NCBI GenBank assembly: GCA_027483895.1
Contig: JAIXTP010000009.1
Span: 1 to 64,000 of the forward strand
Source of the DNA: Hyphomicrobiales bacterium
GTDB taxonomy: Bacteria > Pseudomonadota > Alphaproteobacteria > Rhizobiales > Beijerinckiaceae
DNA: 64,000 nucleotides
Reading direction: 5' to 3'
Within the stretch, counting starts at the first letter, position 1. Each line of letters starts with the position of its first letter. A program made the translations under genes and the position numbers. The notes beneath the pieces are model-generated. The model saw nothing but the letters and a program-made list of their open reading frames with translations. It was not told the DNA's origin and made no database searches. Below, piece after piece: positions 26,406 to 34,765 of this stretch.

Positions 26406-28013
26406 GTGGCCGTTCTGACGAGCTCCGTCGATCCGTCATCGGACGACTTCAAGGCGAATGCCGCGGAATGGCGGCGTCTGGCGGACGAGTTGCGGGAGCG
26501 CCGCGCGACGGCCGCCTCCGGCGGCCCCGCCAAGGCGCGCGAGCGGCATGTCTCCCGCGGCAAGCTCCTTCCTCGCGACCGCGTGATCCGCCTTCTCGAT
26601 CCCGGCTCGCCCTTCCTCGAAATCGGCGCGCTCGCGGCCTACGGGATGTACGGCGACGACATTCACGGCGCGGGCATGATCGCGGGCATCGGGCGCGTCG
26701 CGGGGCGCGAGGCGATGATCGTCTGCAACGATGCGACGATCAAAGGCGGCACCTATTATCCGATGACGGTGAAGAAGCATCTCCGCGCGCAGGAGATCGC
26801 CCGCGAGAACCGTCTGCCCTGCATCTATCTGGTCGATTCGGGCGGCGCGAACCTGCCCCAGCAGACCGAGGTGTTCCCCGACCGCGAGCATTTCGGGCGC
26901 ATCTTCTACAACCAGGCGACGCTGTCGGCCTCGGGTATCCCGCAGATCGCCGTGGTGATGGGCTCCTGCACCGCGGGCGGCGCCTATGTCCCCGCGATGT
27001 CGGACGAGACCGTGATCGTGAGGCGGCAGGGCACGATCTTTCTGGGCGGCCCGCCGCTGGTGAAGGCGGCGACGGGCGAGGTGGTCTCGGCGGAAGATCT
27101 CGGCGGTGCGGACGTCCACGCGCGGACCTCGGGCGTGGCGGACCACTACGCCCAGGACGACGCGCATGCCCTGGCCATCGCACGGCGGATCGTGGCCAAT
27201 CTCAACGGCGTGAAGCAGCCGAACATCCCGCTCTACGCGCCCAAGGACCCGCTGCTCGACGACGGCGAGCTCGAAGGGCTCGTGCCGACCGACCTCAAGA
27301 AGCAGTACGACATCCGCGAGGTGATCGCGCGGCTGGTGGACGGCTCCGAATTCGACGAGTTCAAGGCGCTTTACGGCACGACGCTCGTCACCGGCTTCGC
27401 GACGCTCTGGGGCATGCCGGTGGGCATCGTGGCCAACAACGGCATCCTGTTCTCGGAATCGGCGCTCAAGGGCGCGCATTTCATCGAACTCTGCGCACAA
27501 CGGCGCATCCCCTTGCTGTTCCTGCAGAACATCTCCGGCTTCATGGTGGGCCGCCAATACGAATCCGGTGGCATCGCCAAGGACGGCGCGAAGCTCGTGA
27601 CCGCGGTGGCCTGCGCGAAGGTGCCCAAGATCACGCTTCTCGTCGGCGGCTCCTTCGGGGCCGGAAACTACGGCATGTGCGGCCGGGCCTATTCGCCCCG
27701 CTTCCTGTTCTCCTGGCCGAATTCCCGCATTTCGGTGATGGGCGGCGAACAGGCCGCGAGCGTCCTCGCCACCGTCAGGCGCGACAATATCGAAGCCGAG
27801 GGGAAGAGCTGGCCCGCGGACGAGGAGGAGGCCTTCAAGGCCCCGATCCGCGCGCAATACGAGACCGAGGGCAATCCCTATCATGCCTCGGCCCGCCTGT
27901 GGGACGACGGCATCATCCTGCCGTCCGAGACGCGGCGCGTGCTCGGCCTCGCTCTGTCCGCCTGTCTCAATGCCCCCGTCGAGGAGACGCGCTTCGGCGT
28001 GTTCCGGATGTGA
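26406..28013 (+). CDS. mccB: 3-Methylcrotonyl-CoA carboxylase beta (carboxyltransferase) subunit
   Basis: 535 residues from GTG 26406 behind a GGGAGGGGGAGG sequence. It transfers carboxyl from biotin to 3-methylcrotonyl-CoA. Family marks: [31 protein letters not shown] near residue 138, [17 protein letters not shown] near 182, [11 protein letters not shown] near 373 and [25 protein letters not shown] near 423, all of the MccB rather than PccB type. mccA starts 5 nt after its stop. Confidence 0.93.
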   Translation: MAVLTSSVDPSSDDFKANAAEWRRLADELRERRATAASGGPAKARERHVSRGKLLPRDRVIRLLDPGSPFLEIGALAAYGMYGDDIHGAGMIAGIGRVAGREAMIVCNDATIKGGTYYPMTVKKHLRAQEIARENRLPCIYLVDSGGANLPQQTEVFPDREHFGRIFYNQATLSASGIPQIAVVMGSCTAGGAYVPAMSDETVIVRRQGTIFLGGPPLVKAATGEVVSAEDLGGADVHARTSGVADHYAQDDAHALAIARRIVANLNGVKQPNIPLYAPKDPLLDDGELEGLVPTDLKKQYDIREVIARLVDGSEFDEFKALYGTTLVTGFATLWGMPVGIVANNGILFSESALKGAHFIELCAQRRIPLLFLQNISGFMVGRQYESGGIAKDGAKLVTAVACAKVPKITLLVGGSFGAGNYGMCGRAYSPRFLFSWPNSRISVMGGEQAASVLATVRRDNIEAEGKSWPADEEEAFKAPIRAQYETEGNPYHASARLWDDGIILPSETRRVLGLALSACLNAPVEETRFGVFRM

Positions 28014-28018
28014 CCGCC

Positions 28019-29983
28019 ATGTTCGACTCCGTCCTGATCGCCAATCGCGGCGAGATCGCCTGCCGGATCATCCGCACCGCCCGCCGCATGGGGCTGCGCA
28101 CCATCGCGGTCCATTCCGAAGCCGACGCGAAGGCGCTCTTCGTCCGCATGGCGGACGAGGCGCATTGCATCGGCCCGGCGCCCGCGCGCGAGAGCTATCT
28201 CGTGGCCGAGCGCATTCTGGAGGTCGCGAAGAAGACGAAGGCGGGCGCCATCCATCCCGGCTACGGCTTCCTCTCCGAAAACGCCGACTTCGCCGAGGCC
28301 GTGGAAGCCGCGGGCATCGTCTTCGTCGGCCCGCCGGCCTCCGCCATCCGTGCGATGGGTCTGAAGGACGCGGCCAAGGCGCTCGTCGAAAAAGCGAACG
28401 TTCCCGTCGTGCCCGGCTATCACGGCGCCAAGCAGGAGCCGGCCTTCCTTCGCGAACGCGCGATCAATGTCGGGCTGCCGGTGCTGATCAAGGCGGTCGC
28501 GGGCGGCGGCGGCAAGGGGATGCGCAAGGTCGAGAAGCTGGTTGATTTCGAGGATGCGCTCGAATCCTGCCGGCGCGAGGCGCAATCGGCCTTCGGCGAT
28601 CCGCGCGTGCTGATCGAACGCTACGTACAAGCGCCGCGGCATATCGAAATCCAGGTCTTCGCCGACCGGCACGGCAATGTCGTGCATCTCTTCGAGCGCG
28701 ACTGCTCGCTGCAGCGCCGGCACCAGAAGGTGATCGAGGAAGCGCCCGCGCCCGGCATGCCGCCGGAGGTGAGGGCGGCCATGGGCCGTGCCGCCGTGGA
28801 GGCCGCACGTGCCGTGGGTTACGTCGGCGCGGGTACGGTCGAATTCATCGCCGACGGATCGCAGGGGCTCACGGAAGACGGCTTCTTCTTCATGGAGATG
28901 AACACGCGTCTTCAGGTGGAACATCCGGTCACCGAGGCGATCACCGGCCTCGATCTCGTGGAGTTGCAGTTCCGCGTCGCGGCGGGACGGAAGCTGCCCT
29001 TCGCGCAGTCCGATCTCGCGATCGACGGTCATGCCGTCGAAGCGCGGCTCTATGCCGAGGACCCGGAAAAGGGCTTCCTGCCCTCCACCGGCCGGCTCGT
29101 CGCCCTGCGGCTGCCGGAAGGCGAGGGGATCCGGATCGACAGCGGCGTCGTCGAAGGCGACAGCGTCACGCCCTTCTACGATCCCATGATCGCCAAGGTG
29201 ATCGCGCACGGCGCGACCCGCGACGAGGCGCTCGACCGCCTCGCCGAGGCGCTGGACGCGACCGTCGTGGCGGGCCCCCGCAGCAATGCGCCCTTCCTCG
29301 CCGCATTGTGCCGCGCACCCGGCTTCCGCAGCGGCGCGTTCGATACCGGCTTCATCGACCGCAATCTGGATGCTCTGGGCGCCGTGCCCCAGCCCGTGGA
29401 CGGGATCGCGGTCGCCCGCGCCGCGCGCCTCCTGATCGAGGCCGAGGAGCGGCGCGCGGTCCATGGTGCCGGTCACGGCGCCTCGCCTTGGGATCTGGCG
29501 GACGGTTTCCAGACGTCGGGACCGCGGCGCATCGTGCTGCCCGTGCTCGCCGACGACCGGACCGTCGAGGTCTTCGCCTCGTGGTCCGCCGCAGGTTTCG
29601 TGGTGGAGGCGCCCGGAGGCATAATGGACGACGGCTCGTCCGATGCCGCCTCGGCGGTGGTGCCCGGCCATGCGGGCGTGCATGTCGTCCGCAAGGGGCG
29701 GCAGACCTTCGTGCGGCTTCCCGCCATTTCGGACGCGGCCGATGCGCATGGCGGCGGCGACGGCGTCGTGAAGGCGCCGATGCACGGCAAGGTCATCGCG
29801 GTGCTCGTCGCCAAGGGCGAAGCGGTGACCAAGGGCCAAAAGCTCGCGGTGGTAGAGGCGATGAAGATGGAGCACGCGCTCGTCTCGCCCTGCGACGGCA
29901 GCGTGGCGGAGGTCTCCGCCGCCGTCGGCGCTCAGGTGGCGGAGGGCGCTCCGATCCTCGTCGTGGAAGCGGTGGGCGGTTGA
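28019..29983 (+). CDS. mccA: 3-Methylcrotonyl-CoA carboxylase alpha subunit (biotin carboxylase and carrier)
   Basis: A 654-residue protein. The N-terminal biotin carboxylase (MFDSVLIANRGEIACRII, KAVAGGGGKGMRKV near residue 160, HIEIQVFADRHGNVVHLFERDCS, LQVEHPVTEAI) is followed by the BT region and a C-terminal carrier with EAMKMEH, biotinyl Lys616. It supplies carboxybiotin to MccB in leucine catabolism. It is paralogous to pccA; the carriers differ (KMEH against KMEN). Methylglutaconyl-CoA hydratase and HMG-CoA lyase, often adjacent, are not in the window. Confidence 0.93.
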   Translation: MFDSVLIANRGEIACRIIRTARRMGLRTIAVHSEADAKALFVRMADEAHCIGPAPARESYLVAERILEVAKKTKAGAIHPGYGFLSENADFAEAVEAAGIVFVGPPASAIRAMGLKDAAKALVEKANVPVVPGYHGAKQEPAFLRERAINVGLPVLIKAVAGGGGKGMRKVEKLVDFEDALESCRREAQSAFGDPRVLIERYVQAPRHIEIQVFADRHGNVVHLFERDCSLQRRHQKVIEEAPAPGMPPEVRAAMGRAAVEAARAVGYVGAGTVEFIADGSQGLTEDGFFFMEMNTRLQVEHPVTEAITGLDLVELQFRVAAGRKLPFAQSDLAIDGHAVEARLYAEDPEKGFLPSTGRLVALRLPEGEGIRIDSGVVEGDSVTPFYDPMIAKVIAHGATRDEALDRLAEALDATVVAGPRSNAPFLAALCRAPGFRSGAFDTGFIDRNLDALGAVPQPVDGIAVARAARLLIEAEERRAVHGAGHGASPWDLADGFQTSGPRRIVLPVLADDRTVEVFASWSAAGFVVEAPGGIMDDGSSDAASAVVPGHAGVHVVRKGRQTFVRLPAISDAADAHGGGDGVVKAPMHGKVIAVLVAKGEAVTKGQKLAVVEAMKMEHALVSPCDGSVAEVSAAVGAQVAEGAPILVVEAVGG

Positions 29984-30061
29984 GGGCGTAAAAGGCCTTC
30001 TTCCACAGCTTCGCGCGACGCGCCGTTGGAAAGCGTCCGCACGCCGCGTTAGATGACGGGC

Positions 30062-30502
30062 ATGGCCCTTCATCTCCTGAAACTCTGCGTCGGCTGCGAG
30101 TCGATCGGCGATCTCGAAGAGTGGATCGAGACGAGCGCCGCGCTCGCGCGCCGGCTCGGCAAGCCCTACGAGCAGATCCACACCACCCGCATGGTGCCCA
30201 AACGCGTCGAGGAGATCCTCGACGGCGGGTCGCTCTATTGGGTCATCAAAGGGCGGATCGCCTGTCGCCAGCGCCTGAGCGACATCCGCCCCTTCACGGA
30301 CCCGAGCGGGATCGGCCGGTGTCATCTCGTGCTGGAGCCGGGCGTCGTCCCGGTCGAGCCGCGGCCCTGCCGGCCTTTCCAGGGCTGGCGCTATCTCGAG
30401 CCGAAGAACGCCCCGCGCGATCTCGGTGCCGAACTCGGTGCCGCTCTCGCCGAAATGCCCGAGGACATGCGGCGCGAACTCTCGTCGCTGGGGCTCCTCT
30501 GA
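30062..30502 (+). CDS. DUF1489 protein
   Basis: A 146-residue protein starting MALHLLKLCVGCESIGDLEEW. It has the typical TTRMVPKRVEEILDGGSLYWVIKG, RLSDIRPFTDPSGIGRCHLVLEP and FQGWRYLEPKNAPRDL segments of this alphaproteobacterial family, which often carries a possible metal-binding Cys pair (C12, C15). Function unknown. ATG 30062 fits the family; an in-frame ATG 9 nt upstream is also open. It stands 78 nt after mccA. Confidence 0.88.
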   Translation: MALHLLKLCVGCESIGDLEEWIETSAALARRLGKPYEQIHTTRMVPKRVEEILDGGSLYWVIKGRIACRQRLSDIRPFTDPSGIGRCHLVLEPGVVPVEPRPCRPFQGWRYLEPKNAPRDLGAELGAALAEMPEDMRRELSSLGLL

Positions 30503-30566
30503 AGCGCCGATTGCCTTCGCCGCATCACGTCACCATGTCTGTCCGACGAAGGCGAGGGGCCTGCGC

Positions 30567-31310
30567 ATGACCGACGAAAAGTCCCGGACGACGATCCGAC
30601 CGGCGGTCCCGAACGGGACGCAGGGCGGCACGCCCGCGTCGCGGAGCCCGGCCGCGGCGATCGAGGCCTTCGTCGCGCAGGCCAAGAGCGTCGGCTCGGC
30701 GGAGCCCGCCGGACGACTGGTCTTCGCGCTCGACGCGACCATGAGCCGGCAGCCGACCTGGGATCTCGCCTGCTCGCTGCAGGCCCGCATGTTCGAGACC
30801 GCCGGCCGCATCGGCGGGCTTTCGGTGCAGCTCGTCTATTTTCGCGGCTTCGGCGAATGCCGCGCTTCGAACTGGGTGCGCGACGCGCGCTCCTTGACCG
30901 CGCTGATGTCCCGGATCGATTGCCGCGGCGGCAATACGCAGATCGAGCGCGTGCTGCGCCACGTCCGGAGCGAGACCGGCCGGACGCCGATCTCGGCCTT
31001 CGTCTTCGTCGGCGACGCGATGGAAGAACATGTGGATGCGCTTTGCGCGATCGCCGGCGAAATCGGGCTTCTGGGCGTGCGCGGCTTCTTTTTTCAGGAA
31101 GGTGCGGACCCGGCTGCGGAAACGGCTTTCCGCGAACTCGCCCGGCTCTCGCGCGGCGCCTATGCTCGCTTCGATTCCTCCGCGCCGGGGGAATTGGAGT
31201 CGCTTCTCGGCGCCGTCGCGGCCTATGCCGCCGGCGGCCGTCGCGCTCTGTCGGCCCTTGCCGGGCCGCAGGGCGATGCGGGGCGCAGGCTCCTCTCTCA
31301 AATGGGTTGA
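30567..31310 (+). CDS. von Willebrand factor A-like protein paired with a J-domain protein
   Basis: A 247-residue protein. After a 45-residue flexible N-terminus, a vWA-type fold begins at RLVFALDATMSRQPTW, where D56-x-T58-x-S60 matches a MIDAS metal site; later elements are GGNTQIERVLRH and FVFVGDAMEEH. No signal peptide is seen, so it is likely cytoplasmic. Its stop is 6 nt before the J-protein start, and GGCGAGGGG lies before its ATG. The pair suggests a chaperone or membrane-assembly job; the exact role is unknown. Confidence 0.8.
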   Translation: MTDEKSRTTIRPAVPNGTQGGTPASRSPAAAIEAFVAQAKSVGSAEPAGRLVFALDATMSRQPTWDLACSLQARMFETAGRIGGLSVQLVYFRGFGECRASNWVRDARSLTALMSRIDCRGGNTQIERVLRHVRSETGRTPISAFVFVGDAMEEHVDALCAIAGEIGLLGVRGFFFQEGADPAAETAFRELARLSRGAYARFDSSAPGELESLLGAVAAYAAGGRRALSALAGPQGDAGRRLLSQMG

Positions 31311-31316
31311 GCGGAC

Positions 31317-32030
31317 GTGATCACTCTTCTGGGCGGCGCCGTCGCCGTCGCGCTCGTCTGGTGGCTTCTGAACAGCTACTCGGTCGCCAATCCCGCGAAG
31401 CTCGCCGGCGTCCTGCGCAAGGTGGGCGGCGGGGTGCTGCTCGCCGCGGGCGCCGTCTTGGCGTTCAGGGGTCGGATCGATCTCGGCCTGCTGGTCGCGG
31501 GCGGCGGTACTTGGCTGCTCGGATGGCGGAATTTCATTCCGCCCTTCCTCGAACCCGGGCCGGCGCCGACGGCGGGCGCCACGTCGCGCGTACGCTCCGC
31601 CACCGTCGAAATGACCCTCGATCACGACAGCGGCGCGCTCAAGGGAACGGTGCTGGCGGGCGCCTTCGCGGGGCGGGATCTCGATGCGCTCGATCGGGCG
31701 CAGATCGACGAGCTGCTGCGGGCCTGCGCCGCGAACGACCCGGACGGCTTAAGGCTGCTGGAGCCTTATATGGACCGCCGGTTTCCCGGCTGGAGTGAAA
31801 CAGCTGATGCGCACGCCCACGCGCGGCGCAACGAGAGCCCGCGATCGGGCGACATGACCGAGAAGGAGGCCTACGAGATTCTGGGCCTTGAGCCGGGCGC
31901 GGGCGAGGACGACATCCGACAGGCGCATCGGACGCTCATGAAGAAACTTCATCCCGACCAAGGGGGGTCGACGTATCTCGCCACCCGGGTCAATCAGGCC
32001 AAGGACGTTCTTCTCGCCCGCCATGGGTGA
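31317..32030 (+). CDS. Membrane-anchored J-domain protein (Tim14/Pam18-like)
   Basis: 237 residues from GTG 31317. Hydrophobic segments at residues 3-19 and 37-70 anchor the N-terminus; a variable region follows; the C-terminal J domain (about 180-237) has EKEAYEILGLEPGAGEDDI, the HPD motif at 212-214 and NQAKDVLL. The short C-terminal J domain after membrane helices is the TIM14 layout, so it should stimulate DnaK at the inner membrane. It follows the vWA gene by 6 nt, implying joint function. Confidence 0.88.
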   Translation: MITLLGGAVAVALVWWLLNSYSVANPAKLAGVLRKVGGGVLLAAGAVLAFRGRIDLGLLVAGGGTWLLGWRNFIPPFLEPGPAPTAGATSRVRSATVEMTLDHDSGALKGTVLAGAFAGRDLDALDRAQIDELLRACAANDPDGLRLLEPYMDRRFPGWSETADAHAHARRNESPRSGDMTEKEAYEILGLEPGAGEDDIRQAHRTLMKKLHPDQGGSTYLATRVNQAKDVLLARHG

Positions 32031-32062
32031 GGAGCCGCCTTCGCCCGGAACGGCGGGGGCGA

Positions 32063-33502
32063 TCAGGTCCGGGCCGCGATGCATGCCATGCCCGCCTTCT
32101 TGAGAGCCTTGCAGGCGGCCTCGGCGCCGTCTTCGTCGAGACCGGTGAAGCGCGCGCGATAGGTGCTGCCGCGCTTGAGCGCGACCTTCTCGGTGACGGG
32201 CTTGGCCCGGCCGAGATGGCCCTTCGACTTCTCCTTGGCGCGCGACGCGAGCGCCGCGGCCTTCGCCTGCGTGTCGGCGGTGCCGACCTGAACATACCAA
32301 TTCGCGGCGGGCTTCGGCGCGGCCTTGGGCGCAACCGCAGCCACGCGCTGCTTCTCCGCCGCCGGTTCGGCGCCCTTCGACCACTTCATGCCCGCGCCGG
32401 AGGCGGCGGCCGGAGCGGCCTCGTCCTGCGTTCCGCGCTTCAGGGCCGCGTCGACCTTGGCCGCGACGACCGGGCCGGACGTGGCGCGCGAGGGCATGTC
32501 GTCCTTCGCGTCGCCCTGCTCGATCGTGGCGGCGACCGGGGCGGCCGAAGCTACCCGGACCGGACGCGGCGTGACGGCGGCCGTGGTGGTCGGGGCTTCG
32601 CCCGCGGCCGCGTTCTCGGCGACCAGCGGCGCGGTCCGGGCGCCCGCATAGGCGCGGGGCAGGTTGTCTTCGACGAGTTCGGTCATGATGCGGTCGCGCG
32701 ACGGGCCCGAGCGACCGCCCAGCACGACGGCGACGAGTTGCCGCCCGTCATGCTTGACCGAGGTCAGCAGGTTGAAGCCCGACATCCGCGTGAAGCCGGT
32801 CTTGATGCCGTCCACGCCTTCGACGCGACCGAGCAGCTTGTTGTGATTGGCGTAGGCGTCGCCTTCGAAATTGAAGACGCGGGTGGAGAAGTAGGCGTAT
32901 TCCCGCGGGAAACGGTCCTGGATCGCGCGGCCCAGCGTGATGAGGTCGCGCGCCGTGGTCACCTGACCCGGGTCGGGCAGGCCGGACGCGTTCTTGTAGA
33001 CCGTCTTCGACATGCCGAGCGCGCGGGCCTTCTGCGTCATCATGCGCGCGAAGGCCGGTTCGGAACCCGCGATGTTCTCCGCGACGACCACGGCGACGTC
33101 GTTGGCCGACTTGGTGACGAGCGCCTTGATCGCGTCCTCGACGCGGATCGTGTCGCCGGGCGAAAGCGCCAGCTTCGAGGGCGCCTGATGGGCCGCGAAG
33201 GCGGAGACCTTCAGTTCGGTGTCGAGGTTCATCCGGCCGCGCTGGATCTGTTCGAACAGCAGATAGAGCGTCATCACCTTCGTGACCGAGGCGGGATGAC
33301 GGAGCGCGTCGGCATTCTCGGCGTGAAGGATCCGGCCGGTCTTGGCGTCGACCACCATGGCCGCATAGGGCGGCGCATAGGGCGCGGCGGCCTGACGGCG
33401 CGGCTTCGCTTCGCCCGGCATCACGCCTCCGAGGACCACGCCTCCGGCCGCGACGGCCGCCAGACCGAAACGAACAGCCGACCCGAACCAACCAGACCGC
33501 AT
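32063..33502 (-). CDS. D-alanyl-D-alanine carboxypeptidase with C-terminal SPOR domain
   Basis: A 479-residue protein. N-terminal signal segment (residues 9-31), then a class S11 peptidase domain with S72-V-T-K75, S132-A-N and K234-T-G, then a Pro/Ala/Thr-rich linker (about 285-395) and a SPOR domain near 400-479 (WYVQVGTADTQAKAAALASR). It trims the terminal D-Ala of peptidoglycan stem peptides in the periplasm; SPOR domains bind denuded septal glycan. Met at 33502 was preferred because it opens the signal peptide; 33568 is an alternative. Confidence 0.92.
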   Translation of the reverse strand: MRSGWFGSAVRFGLAAVAAGGVVLGGVMPGEAKPRRQAAAPYAPPYAAMVVDAKTGRILHAENADALRHPASVTKVMTLYLLFEQIQRGRMNLDTELKVSAFAAHQAPSKLALSPGDTIRVEDAIKALVTKSANDVAVVVAENIAGSEPAFARMMTQKARALGMSKTVYKNASGLPDPGQVTTARDLITLGRAIQDRFPREYAYFSTRVFNFEGDAYANHNKLLGRVEGVDGIKTGFTRMSGFNLLTSVKHDGRQLVAVVLGGRSGPSRDRIMTELVEDNLPRAYAGARTAPLVAENAAAGEAPTTTAAVTPRPVRVASAAPVAATIEQGDAKDDMPSRATSGPVVAAKVDAALKRGTQDEAAPAAASGAGMKWSKGAEPAAEKQRVAAVAPKAAPKPAANWYVQVGTADTQAKAAALASRAKEKSKGHLGRAKPVTEKVALKRGSTYRARFTGLDEDGAEAACKALKKAGMACIAART

Positions 33503-33652
33503 ACCAGACCCCGAACGCCCGTTACCTTGTCCGTCCCGAGGGACGTGTCGCAGGCTCCGCGACCGCAAGGTGCGGCCGAAAGAGCACGGATGGCGACGCT
33601 AGGCGGGCTCGGTTACTCCGGCGTTAATCGGCTGCCATGATTTCGACGAATG

Positions 33653-33700
33653 GTGCGGTGCACAAAAATCATTGACTTCATTGTGCGGCGCACATAAAAG
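33653..33700 (+). promoter_or_regulatory. Phasin promoter with twin TGC-N3-GCA palindromes
   Basis: TTGACT (33672-33677) and TAAAAG (33695-33700) with a 17-bp spacer form a likely promoter. Two palindromes flank and overlap it: GTGCGGTGCAC at 33653-33663 and TGTGCGGCGCACA at 33682-33694, centres 30 bp apart. They resemble the TGC-rich sites bound by the phasin repressor PhaR (known from Paracoccus). Binding here is inference. Confidence 0.55.
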
Positions 33701-33792
33701 AATGGTCAGGGCTTCCGGCGCATAGAGCGACGAGAACCTGCGCGTTCCTGCCCGTCGGGGATCATCGGCGGAAAAGCAAACGGAGGTTTCCA

Positions 33793-34134
33793 ATGTTCAA
33801 CCAGTTCGAAGATTTCCAGAAGCTCGGCAAGGACAACGTCGACGCCGCGGTGAAGAGCTTCGGCACCGCCACGAAGACCGTCCAGGCGCTCGCGACCGAG
33901 ACCGCCGACTACTCCAAGAAGGCTTTCGAGCATTCTTCGGCCGTCGTCGAGAAGCTCGTCGGCGCCAAGTCGCTCGACAAGGCCATCGAGATCCAGACCG
34001 CCTACGTCAAGGAAGCGTATGAGGGCTACGTCGCCTACGCTTCTAAGGTCGGCGAACTCGTCACCGTCATCGCCAAGGACGCGGCGAAGCCGTACGAGTC
34101 GATGCTCGCCAAGGCGACCTCCGCCGCGAAGTGA
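33793..34134 (+). CDS. Phasin family protein
   Basis: A 113-residue helical protein starting MFNQFEDFQKLGKDNVDAAVKS, with long amphipathic helices (KTVQALATETADYSKKAFE, EIQTAYVKEAYEGYVAYASKVGEL) and the LVGAKSLDKAIEIQ segment typical of phasin_2. Phasins coat polyhydroxyalkanoate granules and prevent their coalescence. GGAGG lies upstream of the ATG. It is a single-gene unit with its own promoter and a perfect terminator. No PHA synthase is in the window. Confidence 0.92.
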   Translation: MFNQFEDFQKLGKDNVDAAVKSFGTATKTVQALATETADYSKKAFEHSSAVVEKLVGAKSLDKAIEIQTAYVKEAYEGYVAYASKVGELVTVIAKDAAKPYESMLAKATSAAK

Positions 34135-34178
34135 TCCGGCGCGGTCCGCGGACCGCATCGCGAGACGCATTTTCGAAG

Positions 34179-34203
34179 GGCCCGGCCATGCCGGGCCTTT
34201 TTT
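34179..34203 (+). terminator. Terminator after the phasin gene
   Basis: GGCCCGGC at 34179-34186, loop CAT, GCCGGGCC at 34190-34197, then TTTTTT. Perfect stem. Confidence 0.9.
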
Positions 34204-34360
34204 GCGTTCGGAACCGGCTCGTCGGTCACGAATTCATCTCGCGCCCGAGGGTGCCCGTCTGGCGAGGACGGTGGGGAGGCTATACATTCGTCCGTGACAT
34301 GGTTTTGCCGCATCCGTTCCTTCCATTCGAACGTATGCGGAGCGAGGTTCCGGCCTAACG

Positions 34361-34759
34361 ATGATCGTGATTTCGATGCTTCAGGAAGGCGCCCGCGCGA
34401 CGATGAGCGTACGTTCGACCCCGATCGCCGCCTCGCCGCGGTCTCCCGGCGGCCCGCGCGACGGCTCGGGCACGGCGGTGGTCACCCGCACCCGGCCGCA
34501 GACGAAGCGGCCGAGCCTCTACCGCGTTCTGCTGCTGAACGACGACTACACGCCGATGGAATTCGTGGTCCACGTCTTGCAGAGGTTCTTCAACAAGAAC
34601 GCCGAGGAGGCCACGCGCATCATGCTCCACGTGCATCATCACGGGGTCGGCGAGTGCGGCGTGTTCACCTACGAGGTGGCAGAGACCAAGGTGACCACGG
34701 TCATGGATTTCGCCCGGAAACACCAGCATCCGCTCCAGTGCGTCATGGAGAAGAAGTAG
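34361..34759 (+). CDS. clpS: ATP-dependent Clp protease adaptor ClpS
   Basis: A 132-residue protein. The conserved domain covers residues 50-130: [20 protein letters not shown], where NDD and TPME form the N-end-rule pocket, and [19 protein letters not shown]. The N-terminal 45 residues are a disordered Ser/Pro/Arg extension. It delivers N-degron substrates to ClpA, encoded 6 nt downstream. Met at 34361 or Met at 34376 or 34403 could be the start; none has a strong Shine-Dalgarno. Confidence 0.94.
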   Translation: MIVISMLQEGARATMSVRSTPIAASPRSPGGPRDGSGTAVVTRTRPQTKRPSLYRVLLLNDDYTPMEFVVHVLQRFFNKNAEEATRIMLHVHHHGVGECGVFTYEVAETKVTTVMDFARKHQHPLQCVMEKK

Positions 34760-34765
34760 GACCCC

